A DNA stretch of 64,000 bases, taken from positions 6,948,501-7,012,500 of the forward strand of contig NZ_AP023243.1 of NCBI RefSeq assembly GCF_016756495.1, in the 5' to 3' direction. The translations under genes and the position numbers were made by a program. This stretch comes from Mesorhizobium sp. 113-3-3. Its GTDB lineage: Bacteria > Pseudomonadota > Alphaproteobacteria > Rhizobiales > Rhizobiaceae. Numbering within the stretch: position 1 is the first letter of the stretch; every line of letters starts with the position of its first letter. Shown in pieces: positions 22,583 to 33,267 of this stretch. The notes below the pieces were generated by a model. That model worked only from the letters and a program-made list of their open reading frames with translations. It was not told where the DNA came from and did no database searches.

Positions 22583-23071
22583 ATGTCGCGAGCTTGCTTT
22601 GCCTTTCTTGCCTTTGTCGTCTTGCTGACGCCGGTTGAGGCAAGCGAGCGCATGTCTCATCTGCTTGACCGCTCCAACTTGCCGATCGCCTATTTTCGCG
22701 AACCAGATCTTGTGACCGCATACACGACTGCAATGGCGCGCTTCCGTTTGCAGTTCACAGGGCGTCCCGGCGAAACCAATCTTGCGGTCTCTCTCGAACC
22801 ATCGCTTTTGCGGGCGGAGTTCCGTGCGCGGACATGGCGCTCTGCGGACGGCAGCTTGTTGCAAGGCTTCGCCGGCAAGGGGGGCTTCCGATTGACTATC
22901 GGTAACTGCCTGGCGCGCATCTGCGCCGCCAGCGAATGCAGCGACGCCGGTTGGCCGGTTTACGCCTGCAGCGACGGACGCAAGCGCAAGATGTCCGTCA
23001 CGGATTTTGTGACGGCAAGCTTCGATGGCGTCCCCTATCGTCGATTGAGCGCTTCCCCTTCACAGGAATAA
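22583..23071 (+). CDS. Hypothetical secreted protein
   Basis: A 162-residue protein with a signal peptide (MSRACFAFLAFVVLLTPVEA). The mature part has four Cys (CLARICAASEC and VYAC), likely forming two disulfides, and a beta-rich segment ARFRLQFTGRPGETNLAVSL. No family recognised. It is preceded by a 216-base gap in which nothing definite is seen, and it converges on the esterase gene with a 13-base gap. Confidence 0.55.
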   Translation: MSRACFAFLAFVVLLTPVEASERMSHLLDRSNLPIAYFREPDLVTAYTTAMARFRLQFTGRPGETNLAVSLEPSLLRAEFRARTWRSADGSLLQGFAGKGGFRLTIGNCLARICAASECSDAGWPVYACSDGRKRKMSVTDFVTASFDGVPYRRLSASPSQE

Positions 23072-23084
23072 TAGCGCGAGGTGC

Positions 23085-23996
23085 CTACCGAGGCAGGCGG
23101 TCGGCAAAGGCGGTATTCCTTTCCCTCACCGCAAATGCCGCCTGCACCGCACGGTTGACCGTTACGGGCAGGATCGACATGTGGTTTTCGCCGGCGTGCA
23201 GTTCGAAGCTGGCGCGTAGCCCGGGCAGCGCGCCGAGGCGCTCGGCCATCGCCCGCGCGAATTCGTCGGTGCGTATAATTTTCTTCTGCTGCAGGCGCTT
23301 TTCCTCGTCCTCCGCGCCGATTTGGAACGGCGCCAGCTTTTCTGTCTCATACTCGCCGGCCGACAGGATCACATCCGCCGTTAGGCCATCAGGGACGGCC
23401 ACCTCGAAGTCTTCGAGAAAACGGTCGATGGCGCGATCCTCCCAATAGATGGCGGGGCTGGCGGCGATGAATGTCCCGAACGCGCGCGGGCGGGTGAACA
23501 GAGCGTAGAGCGCGAACAGGCCGCCGAAGGAATGGCCGTAAAGCGCCTGGCGCGTCTCGTCGATCCTGGTCCGGCCGGCGACCCACGGCTTCAGCTCATC
23601 CTCGATGAAGGCCAGGAAATCCCTTGCCCCGCCGGTCCTGACTTCAGGCGTGCCCTCATAGAAGGGCGGATAGGACTTGCCCGGCGGCGGGCCGAGGTCC
23701 CACGAGCGGCGCAGCGGGTCATAGGCGCCATCGACCGGATAGCCGATGGCGACGATGACGCCCCAACCGACATTGGTGCCTAAGGGATAGAAAGCCTGCG
23801 CGCGCATGGCGTCGACCGCCGTGCCGATGACGGCGTTGCCGTCGGTCATATAGAGCACCGGCCAGCCGGCCTTGGGCGCCGGTCCGGACGGCACGTGGAT
23901 GAAGACCCGCCAGGGGTCGCCACCCACATTCGCACCAAGATCATGGACAGTGGTGTCGGCGATCAACGCGGGCGATGCGTTCGGCGGGGCGGTCAT
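23085..23996 (-). CDS. Siderophore-esterase-like alpha/beta hydrolase
   Basis: A 303-residue hydrolase of the esterase D / enterobactin-esterase (Fes/IroE) superfamily: VLYMTDGNAVIG, then YGHSFGGLFALYALF with Ser156, ASPAIYWED and the catalytic His in HAGENHMS. The start is ATG 23996 with GGAGATA upstream; a much longer open frame extending to 24812 is an accident of GC-rich sequence over the permease gene. It is the last gene of the siderophore uptake operon and lacks a signal peptide, so it probably cleaves the imported ferri-siderophore in the cytoplasm to release iron. Confidence 0.85.
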   Translation of the reverse strand: MTAPPNASPALIADTTVHDLGANVGGDPWRVFIHVPSGPAPKAGWPVLYMTDGNAVIGTAVDAMRAQAFYPLGTNVGWGVIVAIGYPVDGAYDPLRRSWDLGPPPGKSYPPFYEGTPEVRTGGARDFLAFIEDELKPWVAGRTRIDETRQALYGHSFGGLFALYALFTRPRAFGTFIAASPAIYWEDRAIDRFLEDFEVAVPDGLTADVILSAGEYETEKLAPFQIGAEDEEKRLQQKKIIRTDEFARAMAERLGALPGLRASFELHAGENHMSILPVTVNRAVQAAFAVRERNTAFADRLPR

Positions 23997-24016
23997 GACT
24001 ATCTCCGGGGCAAAAC

Positions 24017-26065
24017 TCAGCGGCGCCGTAACAGCCACATCAGCACCGGCCCGCCGATCAGCGTGGCGACGATGCCGGCCGGGATCTGGCGCGGGAAGAT
24101 GGCGGTACGGCCGATCCAGTCGGCGCAAACCATGATCAGTGCACCGGCGAGCACCGCGCCGACGGCTTGCGGCAGCGCGCGCGACAGGCCGAGGCGGCGG
24201 GCAAGGTGCGGCGCCATCAGGCCGATGAAGGTCAGCGGCCCGACCACAAGTGTCGAAGCGGCGGTGAGTGCTGCCACCATCAAAAGCACCAGAAGCCGCG
24301 TTGCCCGCAGATTGACGCCGAGGCTTTGCACCGCGGCCGATCCGAGCGGCAGCATGTCTAGCCAGCGCATGTAGAGCGGAGCGAGCAGGAACAGGCAGAG
24401 GGCAGTCGACGAGGTCAAAAGCGCCGAGTTCGCGTCGACGCCATAGGTCGAACCGGTGAGCCAATTGAGCAGAAGCATGGCGCGCGGGTCGCCCGTGGCG
24501 GTGAGCACCAGGATCAACGCGTCGAACAGGGCCGTCAGCGCGACGCCGGCAAGCAGCAGCCGTTCCGGCGCATAGGCGGCGCGCCTGCCGATGGCCAGCG
24601 TCACCAGTAAGGCGGCGAAAGCGCCGATGGTGGCGGCTGCAGTCTGCGCGGGACGGCCGGCATCGGACAGCGAAAACAGCGCCACCATCATGCCGAGCGC
24701 GGCACCGGCGCTGATGCCGAGCACTTCTGGGCTGGCCATCGGATTGCCGGTCAGCCGCTGCATCATCAGTCCGGCCAGCGCCAGCATGGCGCCGGCGGCC
24801 AGTGCGGCACATACGCGAGGCAGCCGCCAGGACAATAAGGGTTGCAGCTGGTCGCCGGATGCGAACGTCCAGCCATGCGGCCCTGGCGCGTAGAGCAGGG
24901 CCAGCCCGACGAGCAGAAGCAGGAGGCCGCCGATCGCCGCCAGCACCAGACCAGTATTATGGACGCGCGGCAGCTGCTGCGACCCGAATACCGGCGTTTC
25001 CAGGCCGAGCGCCAGGCGCGGCAGCAGCCACAGCAGCAGCGGCGCGCCGAGAAGTGCTGTCATCGCGCCGGTCGGCAACAAGTCGCCTTGCGGTCCGGTC
25101 GCGACCTGCACGCCCTGGTCGGCCGCCCACAGCAAGGCGCCGCCGATGAGCGGCGCCATTACCAATTGCTGGCCGAGCCGCCGGGCGCCGCCGATACGGG
25201 CAAGGGTCGCGGCGGCGAGGCCGACGAAACCGATGACGCCGACGGCAGCGACGACAAAGGCAATCAGCGCGACCGCTGCCGCCAGTCCAGCGAAGCGATA
25301 GGCGCCGAGCGGCACGCCGAGGCTGCGCGCGCCTTCATCATCGAGGCCGAGCAAGGTCAGCGGCCGCACCATCAGGCCGATCAGCAGCGCGGCGGCGCCC
25401 AGGCGCGGCAGGAGCCACAGTGTCGTCGACCAGTCCTGCTGGCCGAGCGACCCGGCGCCCCAGATGAACAGGCTGGCCAGCCATTCATGCCGCAACACTA
25501 CCAGGGCGGCACCGATGGCGCCGGCATAGAGGCTGACGACAAGCCCGGCGAGCACCACCGAAAGCGGCGACAGGCCCTTGTGCCAGGACAGCGCGAAGAC
25601 CGCGGCAAGGGCGGTGAAAGCGCCCGCAAGCGCCACCCATTCGCGGCCGAAGGCAAGCAGCGACGGCGCAAGCAGCGTCGCCAGCGCCAGCGCCAGATAG
25701 GCGCCGGCCGAGACGCCGACGGTTTCGGGCGCGGCAAGCGGGTTGCGCAGAACCTGCTGCAGCACCGTGCCAGCCAGACCGAGGGCGGCGCCGCAGAGAA
25801 GGCTGACCGCAAGTCTGGGCAGGAAGGCGTAGTGGACGAGCACCTGCCGCATATCGTCGATATCAGGGCTTGCAAGCGCGTCGAGCCAAAGCGCCGGCGG
25901 CAACTGCACTGTCATGTTGGAGACGGTCGCGACGGCGGCGGCACCCAGAAGCACGACGCAAAGCAGGATCGCGCCCAGGGGATATCTGTCTGATAGGCGA
26001 GCCGTCGACCGACGATCGGAGGCGAGGCTGGCGTCGTCGGACAGGCTTGCTTGCTGCTCAGCCAC
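24017..26065 (-). CDS. fhuB: Iron-siderophore ABC transporter permease, fused FhuB type
   Basis: A 682-residue membrane protein made of two FecCD-type permease halves in one chain, as in FhuB. Each half carries a copy of the (N/G)NPLA(A/S)PE.(L/V)G(V/I)SAGA motif (RNPLAAPETVGVSAGAYLA and GNPMASPEVLGISAGAALG) and a GxIGFVGL-type segment (GVIGFVGLAAATLAR, and PLTFIGLMAPHLAR at the end). The start is GTG 26065, overlapping the binding protein gene by 8 bases. It imports hydroxamate ferri-siderophores with FhuD. No ATPase (fhuC) gene is present here, so the ATPase must come from elsewhere. Confidence 0.92.
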   Translation of the reverse strand: MAEQQASLSDDASLASDRRSTARLSDRYPLGAILLCVVLLGAAAVATVSNMTVQLPPALWLDALASPDIDDMRQVLVHYAFLPRLAVSLLCGAALGLAGTVLQQVLRNPLAAPETVGVSAGAYLALALATLLAPSLLAFGREWVALAGAFTALAAVFALSWHKGLSPLSVVLAGLVVSLYAGAIGAALVVLRHEWLASLFIWGAGSLGQQDWSTTLWLLPRLGAAALLIGLMVRPLTLLGLDDEGARSLGVPLGAYRFAGLAAAVALIAFVVAAVGVIGFVGLAAATLARIGGARRLGQQLVMAPLIGGALLWAADQGVQVATGPQGDLLPTGAMTALLGAPLLLWLLPRLALGLETPVFGSQQLPRVHNTGLVLAAIGGLLLLLVGLALLYAPGPHGWTFASGDQLQPLLSWRLPRVCAALAAGAMLALAGLMMQRLTGNPMASPEVLGISAGAALGMMVALFSLSDAGRPAQTAAATIGAFAALLVTLAIGRRAAYAPERLLLAGVALTALFDALILVLTATGDPRAMLLLNWLTGSTYGVDANSALLTSSTALCLFLLAPLYMRWLDMLPLGSAAVQSLGVNLRATRLLVLLMVAALTAASTLVVGPLTFIGLMAPHLARRLGLSRALPQAVGAVLAGALIMVCADWIGRTAIFPRQIPAGIVATLIGGPVLMWLLRRR

Positions 26066-26990
26066 CGGCGCGCTCCGCCGTCAGCGCCTGGGCCAGCAGC
26101 CGGGCAAAGCGGCTCGCCGAAGGCAGAGTGCCGAACATCAGCACCGGGGGCAGGCGCATGATCGAGCGGTTGCGCACGAAAGGCATGGCGCTCCAGACCG
26201 GGCTTTCGATCAGCGTGCCACCCGCCCCTTCGGGCAAGGGTTCGAGATAGGCAAGGCGGGCATCATCAGACGTCGCCAGCCCGTCGATGCCGACGGTTGC
26301 AAATCCCCAGTAATTGGTCTCGCCGGTCCAGGCGTTGCGGATGCCGATGCGGTCGAACACCGCCTGAAACAGACTTTTTTCGCCATAGACGCGCACATTG
26401 CGCGGGTCGAGGAAGCTGACGACGTAGATCGGCCGCGCCGAAAGCGGCTCCAGCCTCTGCCTGACATCAGAGAAATAGGCCTGCGTCGCGGCGACCAGCG
26501 CCTCGCCCTCGCTTTCCTTGCCGACCAGTGCCGCGAGCTGCCGGGTCGCCTCGATGGCGCGCCGATAGGGCTGGCCGTCCGGCGTGTAGATGCCGATCGT
26601 CGTCACCGGCGCGACGCGCTCGAGCAGCGGCTTGATGCCGTCGAGATAGGGGATGGAGAGGATGATGTCGGGGCGAAGCTGCTGCAGGAATTCGAGATTG
26701 GGCTCCAGGATCGTGCCGATATCGGCAATTTCGGGCGGCAGCTTCGGCTCGACCACCCACTTCTCCCAGACCTCGCGGTCGGCGACGGCGACCGGCGTGA
26801 CGCCGAGCATGAGCAAGGTCTCCGCCAGCCCGTCGTCGAGGCAGACGATGCGCAACGGCTTCGCCCCGGCTGCTCGTGGCATGAATGCGGCCAAAGGCAG
26901 CCCGAACAGCGCCAGCGCGCCGCGCCGCGTCATCCAACCGCCGGAGCGATTGGCCGGCTCTGCTGGGGTGATCTCGTGATCTGTTTCCAA
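26058..26990 (-). CDS. fhuD: Iron-siderophore periplasmic binding protein, FhuD-like
   Basis: A 310-residue protein from TTG 26990, or 291 residues from ATG 26933, which begins directly at the twin-arginine-like signal MTRRGALALFGLPLAAFMPRA. The mature part has the type III binding fold: RIVCLDDGLAETLLMLGV, then LEPNLEFLQQLRPDIILS and the long backbone helix near ATRQLAALVGK. FhuD proteins bind ferric hydroxamates such as ferrichrome. It is the first gene of the operon fhuD-fhuB-esterase and lies just downstream of a perfect inverted repeat, probably its iron-responsive operator. The true start is uncertain because neither site has a good ribosome binding site. Confidence 0.87.
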   Translation of the reverse strand: METDHEITPAEPANRSGGWMTRRGALALFGLPLAAFMPRAAGAKPLRIVCLDDGLAETLLMLGVTPVAVADREVWEKWVVEPKLPPEIADIGTILEPNLEFLQQLRPDIILSIPYLDGIKPLLERVAPVTTIGIYTPDGQPYRRAIEATRQLAALVGKESEGEALVAATQAYFSDVRQRLEPLSARPIYVVSFLDPRNVRVYGEKSLFQAVFDRIGIRNAWTGETNYWGFATVGIDGLATSDDARLAYLEPLPEGAGGTLIESPVWSAMPFVRNRSIMRLPPVLMFGTLPSASRFARLLAQALTAERAGG

Positions 26991-27036
26991 TTTGGCGTGC
27001 CTGTCTGCGGACTCCGGCCTCGATCGGCCTATGCCG

Positions 27037-27068
27037 GTTGACTATGAAACATGACTTTCATAGTCAAC
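27037..27068. promoter_or_regulatory. Perfect 32-bp inverted repeat, candidate iron-responsive operator
   Basis: GTTGACTATGAAA (27037-27049), spacer CATGAC, TTTCATAGTCAAC (27056-27068): 13-bp perfect arms about 47 bases upstream of the first fhuD start codon. It includes a TTGACT -35-like box on the minus strand. The sequence is not a classical Irr box; an RirA, Fur-family or other iron regulator is inferred from position alone. The remaining 300 bases up to the small membrane protein gene at 27368 show no gene. Confidence 0.6.
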
Positions 27069-27367
27069 ATTTAAGATGTACGCGGGAGTCAACAATCGGG
27101 CTGACCCACGTCTGGCGCTGCGACTCCCCGCCGCAGCCGCAAGGCGTGCTGGCGCTGAATTGATCGGCGAACACGGTCCAAATAGAATAGGATGGTCGCG
27201 CGCCATCCGAGCGCGGATGCTTGTTGCATTCGAGCCGGTGGCCGAAAAACCGGTGACAAGCGCCGCCGGAACGTGTTGAAGATGACGGCCGACGCGGTGA
27301 GGGGCGTGCGATCGGGTTGCACTCGGCAAGTGTTGATGGTTTGTTGCCGGTCTGCGGAGAATGAGTG

Positions 27368-27709
27368 ATGCGAGAATCGATCGGTCAAGACGAATATGGG
27401 TCGGCGAACCCCTTCGATCCGGACGACCTGCCCAATCTGAATGCGATCGGGCCAGGGATCGGCAACAATGATTTCGAGAAATACGCGGTCGCCGTGATCA
27501 TTGTGTTCGGTGCCCTGATCATCGGCGGGCTGATGGCCGCGTCGATGACCTTCGGTCATCGCAACGGGTTCCTCTTTGCGCTTGGCGGCGCCACCTCGGC
27601 CTGGATTTCCGGAAACGCGCTTCTGCTCGACCGGCCGCGCATCTATGCGCTGTTCGTCGGCATCGCCGCCCTGATGCTGATCGCATCAACCGTCACATTG
27701 ATTACCTGA
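27368..27709 (+). CDS. Small hypothetical membrane protein
   Basis: A 113-residue protein starting at ATG 27368 (a GTG one codon earlier is equally placed) with GGAG upstream. It has an acidic hydrophilic N-terminus (DEYGSANPFDPDDLPNLNA), then three hydrophobic segments: VAVIIVFGALIIGGLMAA, FLFALGGATSAWISGNAL and YALFVGIAALMLIASTVTL. No family is recognised. It is divergent from fhuD and convergent with ggt. Confidence 0.55.
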   Translation: MRESIGQDEYGSANPFDPDDLPNLNAIGPGIGNNDFEKYAVAVIIVFGALIIGGLMAASMTFGHRNGFLFALGGATSAWISGNALLLDRPRIYALFVGIAALMLIASTVTLIT

Positions 27710-27757
27710 CGGCCGTCGCCGGGCCGTGAACCGGCGCCTGTCCAAGAGACCCGGCAT

Positions 27758-29497
<1,740 letters not shown>

Positions 29498-29596
29498 GGC
29501 GGGTTCTCCTGGCGCGGATGCCTAGAAGAACCCGTTGCAGTGGCCGAGTCCACCATCAACGGTGGGCCAGACGCATCAATTCAGATGTCAGGCGTG

Positions 29597-30889
29597 TCAG
29601 ACAATTCCGCCCGATCCGCCGGCGACAGCCGGGCGCTCGGCCGCGACCTTGGCGCGGTAGCCTGCCGCCCGGTAGGCGGCGACCGGATCGATGGCGCCGC
29701 CGGTGTTCAGCCGTGCCATGGCCAGGATCGGCTCGACATCGGTGCGGTAGGCGCTTTTGAGCGTCTGCGTCGCCATCAGCGCGTCGTTGGCCTCCTGGAA
29801 ACCTTCCAGCGCCTTGCGGTCGACCAGCAGCGCCTGTGCATAAGCGCGCTGCACCTCGACCGCCGACAGCATCAGGCTTTCGATCGGATCGGTGACGTTG
29901 TGGCTCTGGTCGAGCATGTGGGCGGGATCGAACCCCTCGGCGCCGGACAGTTCGGCATCGACGAGTTCGTTGAAGACCAGGAACAGCCGGTAAGGATCGA
30001 TCGAACCGGCGTCGAGATCGTCGTCGCCATATTTCGAATCGTTGAAGTGGAAGCCGCCGAGCTTCTTGAACTGGATCAACCGCGAGACGATCATCTCGAT
30101 GTTGACGTTGGGCGCGTGGTGGCCGAGGTCGACGAGACAGAACGCCTTGTCGCCCAATTCCTTTGATATGAGGTAGTTGGTGCCCCAATCCTGCACGACC
30201 GTGGAATAGAAGGCCGGCTCGTACATCTTGTGTTCGGTGAACAGCTTCCAGTCGGCGGGCAGCCCGGCATAGACCTCCTTCATGGCGTCGAGATAGCGCT
30301 CGAACGCCTTGGCGAAATTGACCTGGCCGGGAAAGTTCGAGCCGTCGCCGATCCACACCGTCAGCGCCTTGGAGCCGAGCGTCTTGCCGATCTCGATGCA
30401 TTCGAGATTGTGCTCGACCGCCTGACGACGTGTGCCGGCATCGGCATGCGACAGCGAGCCGAATTTGTAGGAGAGTTTCTGGTCCCTGGCGTCGGAGAAG
30501 GTGTTGGAATTCATCGCATCGAAGCCGAGGCCGAAGCGCGAGGCCGCCTGCTTCAGCCGGTTCGGATCCGCCTTGTCCCATGGAATGTGCAGCGAGACGG
30601 TCGGCGTCGCCTGCGTCAACTGGCTGATGACGGCGCAATCCTCGATCTTGTCGAAGATGTCGCGCGGTTCGCCGGCGCCGGGAAAGCGGGCAAAGCGCGT
30701 GCCGCCGGTGCCGACGCCCCAGGAGGGGATGGCAACGGCGAATTTCTCGACCTTGCCGCGGATGGCGTCGATGGCGATGCCGCGACGGTCCAGGCGTTCG
30801 CCAAGCGAGGCATAGTCGCGCTCGAGGTCGGGCTTGCGGGCGGCGTTGTGGCTGGCGACGACGTCGGCGGAGATGATGGTTTCGGACAA
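29597..30889 (-). CDS. rhaI: L-rhamnose isomerase
   Basis: A 430-residue isomerase of the xylose-isomerase-like TIM-barrel superfamily, the RhaI type of rhizobia rather than enteric RhaA. Visible: WGVGTGGTRFARFPG, then HIPWDKADPNRLK, FNDSKYGDDDLDAGSIDPYRL and FTEHKMYEPAFYSTV, with metal-binding Glu, Asp and His. It begins at TTG 30889, supported by GGAGG eight bases upstream. It converts L-rhamnose to L-rhamnulose. It is downstream of rhaD on the same strand, with a palindromic repeat between them. Confidence 0.9.
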   Translation of the reverse strand: MSETIISADVVASHNAARKPDLERDYASLGERLDRRGIAIDAIRGKVEKFAVAIPSWGVGTGGTRFARFPGAGEPRDIFDKIEDCAVISQLTQATPTVSLHIPWDKADPNRLKQAASRFGLGFDAMNSNTFSDARDQKLSYKFGSLSHADAGTRRQAVEHNLECIEIGKTLGSKALTVWIGDGSNFPGQVNFAKAFERYLDAMKEVYAGLPADWKLFTEHKMYEPAFYSTVVQDWGTNYLISKELGDKAFCLVDLGHHAPNVNIEMIVSRLIQFKKLGGFHFNDSKYGDDDLDAGSIDPYRLFLVFNELVDAELSGAEGFDPAHMLDQSHNVTDPIESLMLSAVEVQRAYAQALLVDRKALEGFQEANDALMATQTLKSAYRTDVEPILAMARLNTGGAIDPVAAYRAAGYRAKVAAERPAVAGGSGGIV

Positions 30890-30940
30890 ACTGCTATTCC
30901 TCCCAATATGTTCGGGCCGCTGCCCCTCACCGCCTGCCGG

Positions 30941-30972
30941 CCCTTCTCCCCGTATAGTGACGGGGAGAAGGG
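30941..30972. repeat. Palindromic repeat between rhaD and rhaI
   Basis: CCCTTCTCCCCGT, loop ATAGTG, ACGGGGAGAAGGG: a perfect 13-bp stem. CTTCTCCCCGT...ACGGGGAGAAG is a very common intergenic palindrome in Mesorhizobium and related genomes. Here it lies between two genes of one operon and may stabilise or attenuate the message. Confidence 0.6.
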
Positions 30973-30980
30973 CGAAGCGT

Positions 30981-33083
30981 CTATCGCGTAAAGCTCTGTG
31001 CGTTGCCGGCGTCGACGTTGATGATGTTGCCGGTCGATTTGGCCGACATGTCGGAAGCGAAGAAATAGATCGCTTCGGCGATGTCTTCCGGAAAGACCGA
31101 GCGCTTCAGCATCGAGCGCGAGCGGTAATGCTCCTCCAGATCGTCGGTCGACATCTTGTAGGCGGCGGCGCGCTGTTCCTTCCACTCGCCAGTCCAGATT
31201 TTTGAGCCGCGCAGCACCGCGTCCGGATTGACGACATTGACCCTGATCTGGGCTTCCGCGCCTTCCAGCGCCAGACAGCGGGCGAGATGGATCTCCGCGG
31301 CCTTTGCGGTGCAGTAGGCGGCGGCGTTGGGCGAAGCGGCAAGGCCGTTCTTGGAAGCGACAAAGACGACATTGCCGCCGATCTTCTGCACCCTGAACAG
31401 CCGAAAGGCTTCCCGCGAGACCAGGAAGTAGCCGGTCGACAATATGTCCATGTTCTTGTTCCACAGCGCCAGTGTCGTCTCCTCGATCGGCGCCGAGGAG
31501 GCGAGACCGGCATTCGACACCAGAATGTCGATGCCGCCGAACTCGACCGCCGTCTCGGCAAAACCGGCAACGACCTGATCCTCCGAGGTGACGTTGATGA
31601 CCACAGGGCGGACGAAATCCTTGCCATAGGCCTTGGCCAGTTCCTCATTGGCGCTGGCGAGCGCTGTTTCATCGATGTCGGCCAGCACGACGCAGGCGCC
31701 TTCGCGCAGCAGGCGGTTGGCGGTCGCCCGGCCAATGCCACCGGCGCCACCGGTGACCAACGCGATCTGGCCGGCGAGCGACTTCGGCTTCGGCATGCGC
31801 TGCAGCTTCAGATCCTCGAGCAGCCAGTATTCGATGTCGAAAGCTTCCTGCGCCGGCAGGCCGACATAGGACGAGACGGTCGAGGCGCCGCGCATTACGT
31901 TGATGGCGTTGACATAGAATTCGCCCGAGATGCGCGCCGTCGCCTTGTCGCCGGCGAAGGTGAACATGCCGACGCCGGGCATCAGATAGACCACGGCGTT
32001 GGGGTCGCGGATGGCCGGCGAGTCCGGATGCTTGCAGCTGTCGTAATAGGCCTGGTAGCCGACGCGGTATTCGGCGATGTCGTCGGCGAGGCGCGCGATG
32101 ACCGCATCGACATCAGGCTTTGCCGGATCGAACTCGATGACCAGCGGCCGGATCTTGGTGCGCAGGAAATGGTCGGGGCATGAGGTGCCGAGTGCCGCCA
32201 GCGGACGCAGATCCCTAGAGTTGACGAATTCGAGCACGGCGGCGGAGTCGTCGAAATGGCCGAGCTTGTGGCTCTTTTCCGAGATCAGGCCGCGGATTTT
32301 CGGCATCAGTTTCGCAGCGATGGCACGTCGTTGCTTGACATCGAGCGACTTGACCACTTCGCCGCCGAAAATGGCGAGGCCCTCGGAGCGGCGCTCGAAC
32401 CACTCGATCGCCTGGTTGATCACCGAGATCGTCGTCTCGTAGCACTCCTTGGGCGTGTCGCCCCAGGTGAACAGGCCGTGGCTTTCCAGAATGACACCCT
32501 TGGCGGCGGGATTTTCCGTGCAGAATTTCTCCAGCCACAGGCCAAGCTCGAAGCCCGGCCGCTTCCACGGCAGCCAGCCAATGGCGTCGCCGAAGATCTC
32601 GTTGGTCAGCGCTTTGGAATCCTTCGCGGCGGCAATCGCGATGATGGCATCGGGATGCATGTGGTCGACAAAAGGCCTGGGCACATAGGCGTGAAGCGGC
32701 GTGTCGATCGAGGCCGCGCGCGGGTTGAGATTGAACGTGCAGTGGGGCAGATATCCCACCATCTCGTCCTCATGCTCGACGCCGCGATAAAGGCCCTTCA
32801 GCGCCCGCAACTTGTCCATGTAGAGCGTGGCGAAGCCGTCGAGCTTGATGGAGGCGCTGTCGCCGCCGGAGCCCTTGACCCACAGCACTTCGACGGTCTC
32901 GCCGCTGAGCGGGTCCTTCTGCCAAATCTTGGAGGAGGTGTTGCCACCGCCATAGTTGGTGACGCGCTTGTCGGAACCCAGCGTGTTCGAGCGATAGACC
33001 AGAAGCTCGGGATCGCTCATCCCCTTGGCTTTCGCATCATCCCACAGATTGGCAAGGCGCGAGCCGGAGCGCTTGTCGAGCAT
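30981..33083 (-). CDS. rhaD: Bifunctional rhamnulose-1-phosphate aldolase / short-chain dehydrogenase
   Basis: A 700-residue fusion. Residues 1 to about 425 are a class II aldolase domain with zinc-binding His residues in FVDHMHPDAI and VILESHGLFTWG. From about 430 a short-chain dehydrogenase follows with LVTGGAGGIGRATANRL, VSNAGLASSAP and the catalytic AAYCTAKAAE. In rhizobia RhaD cleaves L-rhamnulose-1-phosphate to dihydroxyacetone phosphate and L-lactaldehyde, and the dehydrogenase half is thought to oxidise the lactaldehyde. Strong start: GGGAGGATACCTATG. It diverges from rhaR. Confidence 0.92.
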   Translation of the reverse strand: MLDKRSGSRLANLWDDAKAKGMSDPELLVYRSNTLGSDKRVTNYGGGNTSSKIWQKDPLSGETVEVLWVKGSGGDSASIKLDGFATLYMDKLRALKGLYRGVEHEDEMVGYLPHCTFNLNPRAASIDTPLHAYVPRPFVDHMHPDAIIAIAAAKDSKALTNEIFGDAIGWLPWKRPGFELGLWLEKFCTENPAAKGVILESHGLFTWGDTPKECYETTISVINQAIEWFERRSEGLAIFGGEVVKSLDVKQRRAIAAKLMPKIRGLISEKSHKLGHFDDSAAVLEFVNSRDLRPLAALGTSCPDHFLRTKIRPLVIEFDPAKPDVDAVIARLADDIAEYRVGYQAYYDSCKHPDSPAIRDPNAVVYLMPGVGMFTFAGDKATARISGEFYVNAINVMRGASTVSSYVGLPAQEAFDIEYWLLEDLKLQRMPKPKSLAGQIALVTGGAGGIGRATANRLLREGACVVLADIDETALASANEELAKAYGKDFVRPVVINVTSEDQVVAGFAETAVEFGGIDILVSNAGLASSAPIEETTLALWNKNMDILSTGYFLVSREAFRLFRVQKIGGNVVFVASKNGLAASPNAAAYCTAKAAEIHLARCLALEGAEAQIRVNVVNPDAVLRGSKIWTGEWKEQRAAAYKMSTDDLEEHYRSRSMLKRSVFPEDIAEAIYFFASDMSAKSTGNIINVDAGNAQSFTR

Positions 33084-33148
33084 AGGTATCCTCCCTGGGA
33101 CGCAAAAAACCGCGGTCCGTTTTGCCAGGAATGTCTACGCACGCAGGC

Positions 33149-33223
33149 TGATTGTCAATCACAAACGATCAAGATCAATCATATTGCACTGCACAATGAA
33201 ATTACATGATCGGAAATGATTGA
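33149..33223. promoter_or_regulatory. CAATCA-type inverted repeats, candidate RhaR operators
   Basis: The perfect palindrome TGATTG-T-CAATCA lies at 33149-33161, a TCAATCAT half-site at 33175-33182 and its complement ATGATTGA at 33216-33223. All are in the 184-base gap between divergent rhaD and rhaR. Three sites in one divergent promoter suit DNA looping by a DeoR-type repressor such as RhaR. Inference from position and symmetry. Confidence 0.5.
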
Positions 33224-33267
33224 CACTGCTTGTTTTGAGTGCCTAGATGGCCAGGCAGGGAGGAACC

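Noticed and set aside
23997..24812. N-terminal extension of the esterase frame
   Set aside because: It runs through the fhuB gene in another frame and is Arg/Ala-rich; the esterase has a good ribosome binding site and start at 23996.
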